NCBI GenBank assembly: GCA_023301785.1
Contig: JALZUF010000050.1
Location: 1 to 24,719 of the forward strand
Length of the DNA stretch: 24,719 nt
Direction: 5' to 3'
From: Alphaproteobacteria bacterium
GTDB lineage: Bacteria; Pseudomonadota; Alphaproteobacteria; Micavibrionales; Micavibrionaceae
Shown: one piece after another, positions 15,189 to 23,706 of the stretch
How positions within the stretch are numbered: the first letter of the stretch is position 1
How the letters are laid out: each line of letters begins with the position of its first letter
Made by a program: the position numbers and the translations under genes
The notes under the pieces: generated by a model
Databases searched by the model: none
What the model saw: the letters and a program-made list of their open reading frames with translations, nothing else
What the model was told of the DNA's origin: nothing

Positions 15189-16036
15189 TATTTTACTCCT
15201 TCAAGAACAGCGACCTGCATAGGGCTAAGTGCTGTATTATCGTTTGCGTATTCTTCTTTTGCTTTTTCAACCCAAGCTTTAAATTCTTCTTTGCTTACGG
15301 CGCGCACTTCAATTGGCATATAAGCATGCTTAATACCGCAGATTTGTGAGCATTGACCATAATAAGTGCCTGGCTTATCAATACGAACCCATGTTTCATT
15401 TAAGCGACCCGGCACAGCATCTTTTTTGAAGCCAAAAGCAGGAACAGTGAAAGCATGGATAACATCAGCCGATGTAATTAAAATTTGAATATTGGTGTCA
15501 ATCGGCAATACAACAACGTTATCTGTCGAAAGAAGGCGTTTTTGACCTTTGCTTTCGTCAATGTCTTCTTCATCAATAAGGTAGGATAGGAAGTTAACGC
15601 CTTCATAATCCTGATATTCATAACCCCAATACCATTGATAGCCGGTCACTTTCAGGGTCATTTCAGGCTCTTCAACACGATCTAAATAGTAAAGCATTTT
15701 AAAAGAGGGCACGGCGATGACGATTAGAATAATAATGGGTAAAACAGTCCAAGCGATCTCTAGCATGACATGGTGCGTGGTTTTTGAAGGCTCAGGGTTC
15801 GCTTTTTGATTATAGCGAATGGCAACCCAGATCATTAAACCTGTTACAAAAACAACGATTGCGACAATCACATACATAAGAAGATGGTCATGAAACCAAG
15901 TTATGCGCTCCATTTGGGGCGATGCGGCTTCACGAAGACCTAGTTGTGTTGGACGCGCTACATCTGCAGCAATGGCTTCGGACGCGCTGAATATAAGGGA
16001 AAATAGGGCCATGCCCCAATATGTGATTTTAGTCAT
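15188..16036 (-). CDS. ctaC: Cytochrome c oxidase subunit II (CuA)
   Basis: This 282-residue subunit accepts electrons from cytochrome c. A signal peptide (cut near AIAA, about residue 24) is followed by two membrane spans (about 51-73 and 93-115) and the periplasmic cupredoxin domain with the aromatic GYQWYWGYEY entry patch. CuA ligands are His194, Cys229, Cys233, His237 and Met240. The residue between the cysteines that is normally Glu (CSELCG in Paracoccus; backbone ligand to CuA and side-chain ligand to Mg) is Gln231 here (CSQICG). No cytochrome c domain is fused. It is first in the oxidase operon; no clear ribosome site precedes the ATG, and the 133-base gap to the divergent MAPEG gene must hold its promoter. 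Confidence 0.97.
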   Translation of the reverse strand: MTKITYWGMALFSLIFSASEAIAADVARPTQLGLREAASPQMERITWFHDHLLMYVIVAIVVFVTGLMIWVAIRYNQKANPEPSKTTHHVMLEIAWTVLPIIILIVIAVPSFKMLYYLDRVEEPEMTLKVTGYQWYWGYEYQDYEGVNFLSYLIDEEDIDESKGQKRLLSTDNVVVLPIDTNIQILITSADVIHAFTVPAFGFKKDAVPGRLNETWVRIDKPGTYYGQCSQICGIKHAYMPIEVRAVSKEEFKAWVEKAKEEYANDNTALSPMQVAVLEGVK

Positions 16037-16108
16037 GCTTAATAATTTCTATATATTTATATTACCGAGAAAGATACTATATCTTTTCAGCCTTTATTTA
16101 CAGTCATA

Positions 16109-16129
16109 TTTCCCATTTTAAAAGGGAAA
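16109..16129. promoter_or_regulatory. Dyad, candidate operator between coxB and the MAPEG gene
   Basis: TTTCCC and GGGAAA flank ATTTTAAAA. Without one A the whole would be a perfect 20-bp palindrome around TTTTAAAA. It covers the -35 position of the promoter inferred for the MAPEG gene and sits about 75 bases upstream of coxB, so a regulator bound here could affect either gene. No T tract follows it closely enough to make it a terminator. The regulator is unknown. Confidence 0.4.
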
Positions 16130-16137
16130 AATATACT

Positions 16138-16164
16138 TATAATTAAAACATATTTTAAGGAGAG
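16138..16164 (+). promoter_or_regulatory. -10 box and strong ribosome site of the MAPEG gene
   Basis: A perfect TATAAT (16138-16143) lacks a good -35 at 16-18 bases, where the TTTCCC/GGGAAA dyad lies instead. AAGGAGAG (16157-16164), 5 bases before the ATG at 16170, is the strongest ribosome site in the window. The leader would be only about 20 bases. Confidence 0.45.
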
Positions 16165-16169
16165 ACAAT

Positions 16170-16553
16170 ATGGTAACAACACTTTATGCGGGTATTTTAG
16201 GGATTATCTATATTGCCTTAAGTTGTTTTGTCATTCGAGGGCGTTTACAAAATAAAATAAATATAGGCGATAGTGGTAACGATGAGATGCTGAAACGCAT
16301 TAGACTTCATGGAAACTTTATTGAATATGTGCCTTTAGCCCTTATTTTAATTTTTTTGGCTGAGCAAGAAGGTGTTTCTGAAAAACTTATTCACGCCCTT
16401 GGCTTTGCATTGGTGATGGGCCGTATTATGCATCCCCTTGGCTTGTACAATAAGATAGGTGTTTCGTTTATGCGTTCTGGTGGGATGATCCTGACATTTC
16501 TTGTTATCTTGGTTGCTGCAGGATTTTGTATTCGCTCTTATTTTATTTTTTAA
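16170..16553 (+). CDS. MAPEG family membrane protein
   Basis: This 127-residue protein has four hydrophobic spans. The MAPEG signature RLHGNFIEYVPLAL (45-58) contains the Arg, Asn and Glu residues of the glutathione-binding face in the eukaryotic relatives (microsomal glutathione transferase, leukotriene synthases). A second conserved patch is GRIMHPLGLY. Bacterial members are of unproven function; a glutathione-dependent peroxidase or transferase activity is possible. It has a strong ribosome site and probably its own regulated promoter, divergent from coxB. Its stop TAA shares the bases TTAA with the stop of the convergent rsmE. Confidence 0.87.
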   Translation: MVTTLYAGILGIIYIALSCFVIRGRLQNKINIGDSGNDEMLKRIRLHGNFIEYVPLALILIFLAEQEGVSEKLIHALGFALVMGRIMHPLGLYNKIGVSFMRSGGMILTFLVILVAAGFCIRSYFIF

Positions 16554-17254
16554 GAATTCATTATTGCGACAGCCTTGAGTGCGGCGGTTTCACTTCTGAG
16601 TATTTGTTTTCCCAAGGATACTGGCGTTGTTTTAAGGTCAAGTATGCTGACCTCTTCGGCCGTAAACCCGCCTTCAGGGCCAATTAAGACAGCAACTTCT
16701 TTTTCTAACTTTTGAAGGACGTCGCAATCCTGTCGCTCTAAACAGCTGAAGATCTCAATATCTTTTGGCCAATTTTCTAAGAGATTTTTTAGTTTTTGAG
16801 GGCTGTGGAATTGAGGAATAGTCAGACGTTCACATTGTTCTGATGCCTCAATAATTTGCTGATGAATACGGTCTTCTTTCAGTTTTGAAAATTGCGTATT
16901 CCGCGTAATAACAGGATGTAGCTCATCAACACCTAACTCTACGGCTTTTTCAATTAACCATTCCATACGTGTTTTTTTTATGGGTGAAAAAAGAAGGTGA
17001 ATTTTTGACTGTGGCGTTGGTTGTTCAATGAGGCACTCTTTTAAGGTCAGGCTTGCACATTTTTTACTTATTTCCTGAAGCTCTCCTAGCCATTCCCCAT
17101 CGTTGCCATTGAATAAGCGGACTTGATCGCTTTGCCCGCGTCGTAAGACGCTAAATAAATAATGAGCTTGGCTTTCGTTTAAGGCTATGACACCATTATT
17201 CATAAGCTGGGTGGGTGTATATAATCTCGGCAGTTTATAAATTTTTTTATCCAT
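16550..17254 (-). CDS. rsmE: 16S rRNA m3U1498 methyltransferase RsmE
   Basis: This 234-residue SPOUT methyltransferase modifies N3 of U1498 in the decoding region of 16S rRNA. It has an N-terminal PUA-like RNA-binding domain (about 1-70; RLY at 9-11, HYLFSVLRRG) and a C-terminal knot domain with KKTRMEWLIEKAVELGV, the cofactor loop LIGPEGGFT (190-198) and the closing LGKQILRSETAAL with Arg220. I start at the ATG at 17254, because family proteins begin a few residues before the RLY motif. The longer reading to 17329 would run 60 bases into ubiA and adds an unrelated N-terminus. It is divergent from ubiA with only 15 bases between the two start codons. Confidence 0.93.
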   Translation of the reverse strand: MDKKIYKLPRLYTPTQLMNNGVIALNESQAHYLFSVLRRGQSDQVRLFNGNDGEWLGELQEISKKCASLTLKECLIEQPTPQSKIHLLFSPIKKTRMEWLIEKAVELGVDELHPVITRNTQFSKLKEDRIHQQIIEASEQCERLTIPQFHSPQKLKNLLENWPKDIEIFSCLERQDCDVLQKLEKEVAVLIGPEGGFTAEEVSILDLKTTPVSLGKQILRSETAALKAVAIMNS

Positions 17255-17269
17255 AGGGTACTGAACCAC

Positions 17270-18244
17270 ATGACACATACTGATATCAAGACTGAAGGTT
17301 GGATTTCCAAATTGCCAACAAGGTGGCAAAGCTACGCTTTATTGATGCGTCTTGATCGCCCTATTGGCTGGTGGCTTTTATTGTTACCAGCATGGTGGGG
17401 CATTATATTGGGTGCAAATGGCGCTCAAGGTATGATGTTTTCTGACCTGCGTTTGCTTGTTATGTTTTTGGTGGGTGCGATAGTGATGCGTGGCGCAGGC
17501 TGCATTATTAATGATCTTTGGGATCGCGATATAGATAGCCAAGTTGAACGCACTAAAAATCGTCCCATTGCGAATGGTGATATTTCCTTACTCGAAGCTG
17601 GCGCGTTCCTGAGTTACCTTTTATTTCTTGGCTTTATTATTTTAATAATGACATCAGGCATTACAATTTTGTTAGGGGTTCTATCGTTAGTTTTAGTTGC
17701 TGTTTATCCGTTCATGAAGCGCATAACATGGTGGCCTCAAGCATTTTTAGGGGTCACCTTTAATTTTGGTGCGCTGATGGGGTGGGGCGCGGCAACGCAT
17801 TATATTAACCTTGAGGCCTTTTGCCTTTATGCCGCCGCATTTTTTTGGACATTGGGTTACGATACGATTTATGCACATCAAGATAAACATGATGACGAAG
17901 TCATTGGTATTAAATCAACAGCGTTGCTCTTTGGAGATCGAAGCAAATTTTGGGTAGGGTTATTTTATATCTGCACGATTATTTTATTGGCATTAACTTT
18001 AGTAATGGCCGATGCTGGTATAATCAGTTTTGTACTTTTAATTTTGCCAATTATGCATTTGATTTTCCAGCTCAGAAATTGGGATATCGATGATCCAATG
18101 AATTCATTATTGATATTTAAATCAAATAGAACATTTGGTCTATTGGTGCTTGTGCCAATTTTATGCGCACAAGTATTACCAAAGATAGAAGAAATAACAG
18201 GTATTAAAATTCCTGAGATTTCTATCCCCCATATAAATTTCTAA
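17270..18244 (+). CDS. ubiA: 4-hydroxybenzoate polyprenyltransferase
   Basis: This 324-residue integral membrane prenyltransferase joins the polyprenyl tail to 4-hydroxybenzoate in ubiquinone synthesis. First Asp-rich motif: NDLWDRDID (Asn81, Asp82, Asp85, Asp89) followed by ERTKNRP. Second: YAHQDKHDDEVIGIKST (Asp205, Asp209). Both bind the diphosphate through magnesium. Eight to nine spans and the MRLDRPIGWWLLLLPAWWG start are typical of UbiA and separate it from the heme O synthase also in this window. Its last 23 bases overlap the 3' end of the convergent glutamate dehydrogenase gene. The C-terminus is somewhat long (residues past about 290). Confidence 0.95.
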   Translation: MTHTDIKTEGWISKLPTRWQSYALLMRLDRPIGWWLLLLPAWWGIILGANGAQGMMFSDLRLLVMFLVGAIVMRGAGCIINDLWDRDIDSQVERTKNRPIANGDISLLEAGAFLSYLLFLGFIILIMTSGITILLGVLSLVLVAVYPFMKRITWWPQAFLGVTFNFGALMGWGAATHYINLEAFCLYAAAFFWTLGYDTIYAHQDKHDDEVIGIKSTALLFGDRSKFWVGLFYICTIILLALTLVMADAGIISFVLLILPIMHLIFQLRNWDIDDPMNSLLIFKSNRTFGLLVLVPILCAQVLPKIEEITGIKIPEISIPHINF

Positions 18245-21200
18245 GGCGTTGCTCTGCAATAATAAGCATTGAGATATCTAAATTACCTGAACGTCTATAT
18301 TCGGCAAACATAGGCTCAAGCAATTTGGCTTGTGACCCACGATCCACGATCCACGCATCCAGTACGCTGTCGCAGCCAATGCAACCAATATCATCTTTCT
18401 TGGTTTTCTTACCTTGATGAATAGAGCCACCCATATCTTTTAAAATACGAATAGTTAAGCCCGCCTGACAGGTATAAAGTTGATCGACGATACCTTCGAG
18501 CGCTTGCCCTGACCACTCACCTTCGGTTGGAAGGTGACGTGCTTTTTGACGCATCCAATCTAAGTGGAAATAATCACCAAGTTCAAAATAAACACGGGCT
18601 GTAATAGGGATCTCAAACTTATAGTCCATTGAGATACGAATAATATCGCAAGCAGATCCTAAGATAGGCATGAGTGAAATGTCGTGGGCGAGGCTAGTCG
18701 GTAAACCATTGCTTACGCCATCATCTGTGATTTGTTTAATCTTACGTAATAGTTCTGAAGGGACGACAGTCTCCATATCACTTTTAACTTTTTTAATGCC
18801 GCCTTCAAAAACTTTAATATCTCTGTTGATTTCAAGTTTACGGCCATAGCGTGTTAGGAACCAAGTAACCGCACGTTCAACCATGCGCGCTGTTTCTTTT
18901 AAAGCTTTAATTTGGACAACAGCAGATACTTTACCATCCAAAGCTTCTATTTTTGTCCAGATGTCTCGTAAGCCAAAAGCTTCACGTACGATAATATAGG
19001 CTTTGGCAACTTCTTCGGCACTCACGCCGCAATTACTCATGCGGTCACGAATAAAATCAGGTCCCATACGATTAACAATGCCATTTGCCAATGTAGTCGC
19101 AATGATTTCATTTTTTAATCTATGACTAAGAATTTCAGTTCTATACTTATCTCTTAGTTTTTCAGGGAAATATCGAAGAAGTCTTTCTTCCATTGCTTTT
19201 GTATTGACGATGTCACTATCAAGCAAAAGCCCTGTGTAACAAATTTTAGCGTAAGATTGCAGAACGCTTAGTTCTGGGCGTGTGAGGCCATAGCCAAGTT
19301 TTTTACGCTCGTCAATTTCAGATTGCTTAGGAAGTTTTTCTAATGTCCTACTGAGGTTTACTTCTTTCTTTAAGAAACGAATAAGATGACCGTGAGATTC
19401 TATATTCTTCGGTGCTTGTAAGTCCATCAAGCTGATGCCTTGGGCTTGTTGATAGTTGCCTCGAAGTACGTGTGTTGAAACATCCTCTGTCATTGATTCT
19501 AAAAGTTTATTACGCTTTTTAATATCCATTTTATGCTTAGGTTTGCGCATAACCTCATTCAGAAGAATTTTGATATTAACTTCATCATCTGAAGATGCAA
19601 CACCGCCAGCATTGTCAATATAGTCTGCATTTAACGCCCCGCCGTGCTGTGCATATTCAATACGGGCTAGTTGCGTCATGGCAAGGTTTGCGCCTTCTCC
19701 AACAACTTTTGCGCGTAACTGTGGCGCATTAATACGTAAGGCATCGCTACCTTTGTCGCCAACATCAAGATCAGACTCAGTCGTTGCTTTGATGTATGTA
19801 CCAATACCACCAAACCATGCCAGATCAGCACGTGCTTTAAGCATCGCTTTGATGAGTTGGTTTGGTGAAACAGAATCTTCTTCTATATCAAAACGTTTTT
19901 TAATCTCTTCTGTGAGCTTTAAGCTCTTTTCACTGCGCTCAAAAATACGTCCGCCGTTGGATAATAATTTTTCATTATATTCACCCCATCCTTTGACGTT
20001 ATCAAACAAGCGTTGACGTTCTTTGAACGTACGCGCTGGATCAGGATTTGGATCACAGAAAATGTGTATATGATTAAACGCCCCAATGAGACAAATATGT
20101 TTTGATAACAACATACCATTCCCAAAAACATCGCCGCCCATATCACCCACACCAATAACATCAAAATTTTGAGTTTGTGTGTCGTGATTCATTTCGCGGA
20201 AGTGGCGCTTTACAGATTCCCAAGCGCCACGAGCGGTAATACCCATTTGTTTATGGTCATACCCAGCAGAGCCACCAGATGCAAAAGCATCACCGAGCCA
20301 AAAATCGTATTCTGCGGATATACCGTTCGCAATATCTGAAAAACTAGCAGTTCCTTTATCGGCAGCCACCACCAGATAAGGGTCTTCCTCATCATAACGC
20401 ACAACGTTATCAGGATGAATAATTTTTGATCCTTTTCTATTGTCTGTAATATCTAAAAGGCCACGTATAAAAATCTTATAACACTCTATGCCTTCTGCTT
20501 GTTGTGCAGGTCTTCCACCATCTTTGGGTGGGTTTTTTACAACAAATCCACCTTTAGCGCCCATAGGAATAATAACAGCGTTTTTAACTTGTTGTGCCTT
20601 CATAAGGCCGAGAACTTCAGTTCTAAAATCTTCGTGCCTGTCTGACCAACGTAGACCACCACGGGCAATCTTATCGCCTCGTAAATGAACACCTTCTACA
20701 CGTGCAGAGTATACAAAAATCTCACGATAAGGCTTGGGATCTGGGATACTCGTTATTTTTGAGCTGTCTAGTTTGAAAGATAAATAATCTTTATGTTGAC
20801 CATCTTCCGTTGTTTGAAAAAAGTTTGTTCTTAATGTTGCGCATACAATTTCAACAATACTTCTTATGATGCGGTCATGATCTAAGGCTTCAACTTTTTC
20901 TAAAGATTTAAAAATTTTCTTTCTTTTATTTTCGATTTGTTTATCTGACAAACTCTTTGTCTTTGGATCAAACAAATCTTTAAAGAAACTGATAATTTCT
21001 TTTGCAATCGAAGGATAGCTCGTAATAGCGCTTTCAATATAAGGTAAGCTGAATGCTGATCCGGTCTGTCTTAAATAGTGCCCATAAGCGCGTAAAATTG
21101 TAATATCTTCCCAAGGCATATTTGCATAGAAAGCCAACATATTAAGACTGTCGTTTTCAACTTCTACATTACACGTTTTAATGAAAACTTCTTCAAATGC

Positions 21201-23081
21201 CGCTTTTGTCTTCTCAATATCAAGGTTTTGTTCACCATTAGATGGTTTTATCAGAAAATCATGTATCCATATTTTGGCTTCTACACCATAAGGCCACACT
21301 TCAGATGGAAGTTCTGTGATGACGTCTAATCCCATATTTTCCATGACGGGCAATACATCTGATAGGGCTAGAGGGTCAGCGGCATGATAAAGTTTAAGTC
21401 TTGTTTCTAATTCATCACCATTATGTTGCTGATAAAGTTCAATATCAATATTCGCACCTTTAATGATATTTCTAATTTTAGTGATATCAAGCAATGCTTG
21501 AGTAGGGGTGTATTGTTCTTTGTAGCTTGTTGCAAAGGCATTACCGTATTTTTGGATAAGAAATGCAGCTTGATCAGATTCTTCAATTTTATCTTCAATT
21601 GTATCGCGTAACTTATCATTCCAGTTACGACCCGCTTCGATCAACTTTTTCTCTAACGTATTTTCGTTAAATTTAGGTAATTCTTCTTGATCATTAATAT
21701 CAATCAAAAATAAAACACGTGATAGTGGGGAGTCATCCTGTGAAACCTTATAATTGGTACATTTACCTTTAAGTGTGTCTTTTAAGACTTCTTGAAATTT
21801 TAAACGCAAGCGTGTCTCATATCGCTCACGTGGTACGTAAACAAGACATGAAATATAACGTCCAAAAGGATCTGTTCGCGTATATAGGGCAATCTGTGGT
21901 TTTTCTTGTAATCTGAGAATACTATTTGCATGCTTAAATAGTAATTTTTCATCCATCTGTAAGATTTCATCACGCGGGTATTTCTCTAAAATATGGCGAA
22001 TAGTCTTATGATTATGTGAGGCATGTTTGTAATTTGATTTTTCAATTACGTTTTGTATTTTCATGCGGATGTAGGGGATACTTGTAACACTTCTGGAATA
22101 AGTAACCGATGTAAACAAACCAACAAATAAAATTTCGCCAACAAGAGTGCCTTTTTTATTGTATTGCTTAATAGTAATTGCATCTAAAGGGACATGGCGG
22201 TGGACAGTCGAGAGTTTATTCACTTTACCAATAGATAAAGGGTTCTGTTTGGCACGAATATTTTGCTGTTTTTCGGATAAAGATGTATTGACCTCATTAA
22301 TGTAAACAGGCTCAACTTCATCAGAAAGTAACCCTAAGCTAGACCCTTTGATTGTTTTACTTTTTAGTCCAATTTTGTTCTGTGATAAGGAATATTCTCG
22401 ATACCCTAATAATGTAAAATTATCATCATGCAGATAGTCTAGAAAATCTTTACATTCTTGAATGTAGTGAGGTGTAAATTTAGAGGGCGCTAGATCAAAA
22501 GATAATTTTGCCTCTTTAATTTTCGCTTTAATTTTTTTCCAATCTTGATTGGCAAGCTTAGTGTCAATTAAAACACGTTCTAGATTTTCTTTTAAATCCT
22601 TGGCCTGTTCTTTGCTGATAATACGATTAAGTTCAACGTGAATATGCGATTGTGATTGCGTACATTTTTTTGAAGACCGCGCTCCAACTTCTTCTATAGT
22701 ATTATTTTTTGCTCTAGAAAAATAAAGAATAGGGTGCACAAAAACGGCTATTTGGTATTTGTGGCGAATAATTTCGGCGACAACAGAATCTACTAAAAAT
22801 GCCATATCGTCATTAACGATATCAATAACTGTACGACCAGCATCCCAACCTTCTTTGTTTTTTTGAGGCGTATAAATAGAAACGATCGGTTTTGTGTTCT
22901 TTTTTCTTTTTTGGCTTAACTCCAAATGATGTTTAGCGGTATATCCTAAATTCTCAGGGGCCATCATCTCATAATCTTCTTGCGGAACATTTTCATAAAA
23001 AGCTTTGAAAAACTCTTTATAATTTGCTTTTTTATGAGAGGGGATATGCTTTTGTGCTTGTTTTAGAAGAGCTTGAGACAT
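18222..23081 (-). CDS. gdhB: NAD-specific glutamate dehydrogenase, large (180-kDa) type
   Basis: This 1619-residue enzyme converts glutamate and NAD+ to 2-oxoglutarate and ammonium and usually acts in glutamate catabolism. Length is normal for the L-GDH180 class of Alphaproteobacteria and Pseudomonas (about 1600). The N-terminal half (to about 700) holds ACT-like regulatory segments, e.g. around VAEIIRHKYQIAVFVHPI. The catalytic core has GGLRWSDRHEDFR (808-820), GAKGGFVVKNPP with Lys843, the GGSAGYDHKQMGITARGAWE stretch and the nucleotide-binding VGDMGGDVFGNGML. A long helical C-terminal domain follows. The gene stands alone, with a promoter candidate upstream and a 23-base convergent overlap with ubiA. 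No frameshift is seen over 4.9 kb. Confidence 0.96.
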   Translation of the reverse strand: MSQALLKQAQKHIPSHKKANYKEFFKAFYENVPQEDYEMMAPENLGYTAKHHLELSQKRKKNTKPIVSIYTPQKNKEGWDAGRTVIDIVNDDMAFLVDSVVAEIIRHKYQIAVFVHPILYFSRAKNNTIEEVGARSSKKCTQSQSHIHVELNRIISKEQAKDLKENLERVLIDTKLANQDWKKIKAKIKEAKLSFDLAPSKFTPHYIQECKDFLDYLHDDNFTLLGYREYSLSQNKIGLKSKTIKGSSLGLLSDEVEPVYINEVNTSLSEKQQNIRAKQNPLSIGKVNKLSTVHRHVPLDAITIKQYNKKGTLVGEILFVGLFTSVTYSRSVTSIPYIRMKIQNVIEKSNYKHASHNHKTIRHILEKYPRDEILQMDEKLLFKHANSILRLQEKPQIALYTRTDPFGRYISCLVYVPRERYETRLRLKFQEVLKDTLKGKCTNYKVSQDDSPLSRVLFLIDINDQEELPKFNENTLEKKLIEAGRNWNDKLRDTIEDKIEESDQAAFLIQKYGNAFATSYKEQYTPTQALLDITKIRNIIKGANIDIELYQQHNGDELETRLKLYHAADPLALSDVLPVMENMGLDVITELPSEVWPYGVEAKIWIHDFLIKPSNGEQNLDIEKTKAAFEEVFIKTCNVEVENDSLNMLAFYANMPWEDITILRAYGHYLRQTGSAFSLPYIESAITSYPSIAKEIISFFKDLFDPKTKSLSDKQIENKRKKIFKSLEKVEALDHDRIIRSIVEIVCATLRTNFFQTTEDGQHKDYLSFKLDSSKITSIPDPKPYREIFVYSARVEGVHLRGDKIARGGLRWSDRHEDFRTEVLGLMKAQQVKNAVIIPMGAKGGFVVKNPPKDGGRPAQQAEGIECYKIFIRGLLDITDNRKGSKIIHPDNVVRYDEEDPYLVVAADKGTASFSDIANGISAEYDFWLGDAFASGGSAGYDHKQMGITARGAWESVKRHFREMNHDTQTQNFDVIGVGDMGGDVFGNGMLLSKHICLIGAFNHIHIFCDPNPDPARTFKERQRLFDNVKGWGEYNEKLLSNGGRIFERSEKSLKLTEEIKKRFDIEEDSVSPNQLIKAMLKARADLAWFGGIGTYIKATTESDLDVGDKGSDALRINAPQLRAKVVGEGANLAMTQLARIEYAQHGGALNADYIDNAGGVASSDDEVNIKILLNEVMRKPKHKMDIKKRNKLLESMTEDVSTHVLRGNYQQAQGISLMDLQAPKNIESHGHLIRFLKKEVNLSRTLEKLPKQSEIDERKKLGYGLTRPELSVLQSYAKICYTGLLLDSDIVNTKAMEERLLRYFPEKLRDKYRTEILSHRLKNEIIATTLANGIVNRMGPDFIRDRMSNCGVSAEEVAKAYIIVREAFGLRDIWTKIEALDGKVSAVVQIKALKETARMVERAVTWFLTRYGRKLEINRDIKVFEGGIKKVKSDMETVVPSELLRKIKQITDDGVSNGLPTSLAHDISLMPILGSACDIIRISMDYKFEIPITARVYFELGDYFHLDWMRQKARHLPTEGEWSGQALEGIVDQLYTCQAGLTIRILKDMGGSIHQGKKTKKDDIGCIGCDSVLDAWIVDRGSQAKLLEPMFAEYRRSGNLDISMLIIAEQRLRNLYGG

Positions 23082-23129
23082 AAATTTTTATCCATAAATA
23101 TCGTGAAAAATTATGACGTATGATGGGAT

Positions 23130-23158
23130 TTTATATCATGTAAGTCTAGTCTTTTTAA
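23130..23158 (-). promoter_or_regulatory. Candidate promoter of the glutamate dehydrogenase gene
   Basis: On the minus strand TTAAAA (23153-23158) and TATAAA (23130-23135) are 17 bases apart, with the ATG about 48 bases downstream. The region is very A/T-rich, so chance matches are likely. The 154-base divergent gap must also hold the DoxX promoter, which I could not place. Confidence 0.3.
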
Positions 23159-23235
23159 AATATATGTAACAATTAAGCTGAATTTACGGATATAGTTTTA
23201 TTACATAAAAAATCACAAATGGGAGATAGTAAAAA

Positions 23236-23703
23236 ATGTCAATTAACAAAGAAAAATTCAGCCTAGGTTTAAAGTGGGTACTTTCCCTTTTTATATCTTT
23301 TGTATTTGTACAATCACTTTTCTTTAAGTTTTCAAATGCGCCTGAGACGCAACATATATTTGGCACACTTAATGATTGGGCAGCGACTACCTTTGGATTT
23401 GAGAATTTGTTTATTGCGCCAGGAATATTTAATCAATATGTCGTCGGATCTGCTGAGCTATTAGCCGCAATTTTATTGCTGTTAGGTTTATTTACTAGAT
23501 TTAAAGTTCTAAATCCGTTGGGCGCTTTCGTTGCCTTAGGAGTTATCTCTGGTGCTATATTTTTTCACCTATTCACGCCACTGGGTATTGAAGTCCAAGG
23601 TGACGGCGGAGCGTTATTCGGCATGGCTGTAGGGATTTGGATTAGTGCTGTAATCTTAATGATCAAAGGTAAGGGCTCATTGTGCAGTAAATGCTGCCGT
23701 TAG
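23236..23703 (+). CDS. DoxX family membrane protein
   Basis: This 155-residue protein has four predicted spans. The first begins near residue 12 with the FVQSLFFKFSNAPET segment typical of the family; then come GSAELLAAILLLLGLFTRF and GALVALGVISGAIFFHLFTPLG-like spans (residues about 70-115), and a last span near 130-147. The C-terminus ends in a small cysteine cluster (CSKCC). DoxX proteins are varied; some pair with thiosulfate:quinone oxidoreductase or act in oxidative-stress complexes, but nothing here identifies the partner. A good ribosome site (GGGAGA) precedes the ATG. Its stop is 3 bases from that of the convergent lipoprotein gene. Confidence 0.82.
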   Translation: MSINKEKFSLGLKWVLSLFISFVFVQSLFFKFSNAPETQHIFGTLNDWAATTFGFENLFIAPGIFNQYVVGSAELLAAILLLLGLFTRFKVLNPLGAFVALGVISGAIFFHLFTPLGIEVQGDGGALFGMAVGIWISAVILMIKGKGSLCSKCCR

Positions 23704-23706
23704 GTT

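Noticed and set aside
16550..17329. Longer rsmE reading starting at 17329
   Set aside because: It would overlap the first 60 bases of ubiA, and its extra 25 residues do not resemble the family, whose proteins start near the RLY motif. The ATG at 17254 fits.
18337..18356. Short tandem repeat of CCACGAT
   Set aside because: It lies in the dehydrogenase coding sequence and is explained by the codons for WIVDRG, with under three copies.
19678..20016. Open frame antisense to the glutamate dehydrogenase (112 residues)
   Set aside because: It is a shadow of the real gene with no ribosome site, no recognisable domain and a composition mirroring the opposite strand. The same applies to the other antisense frames in the window.
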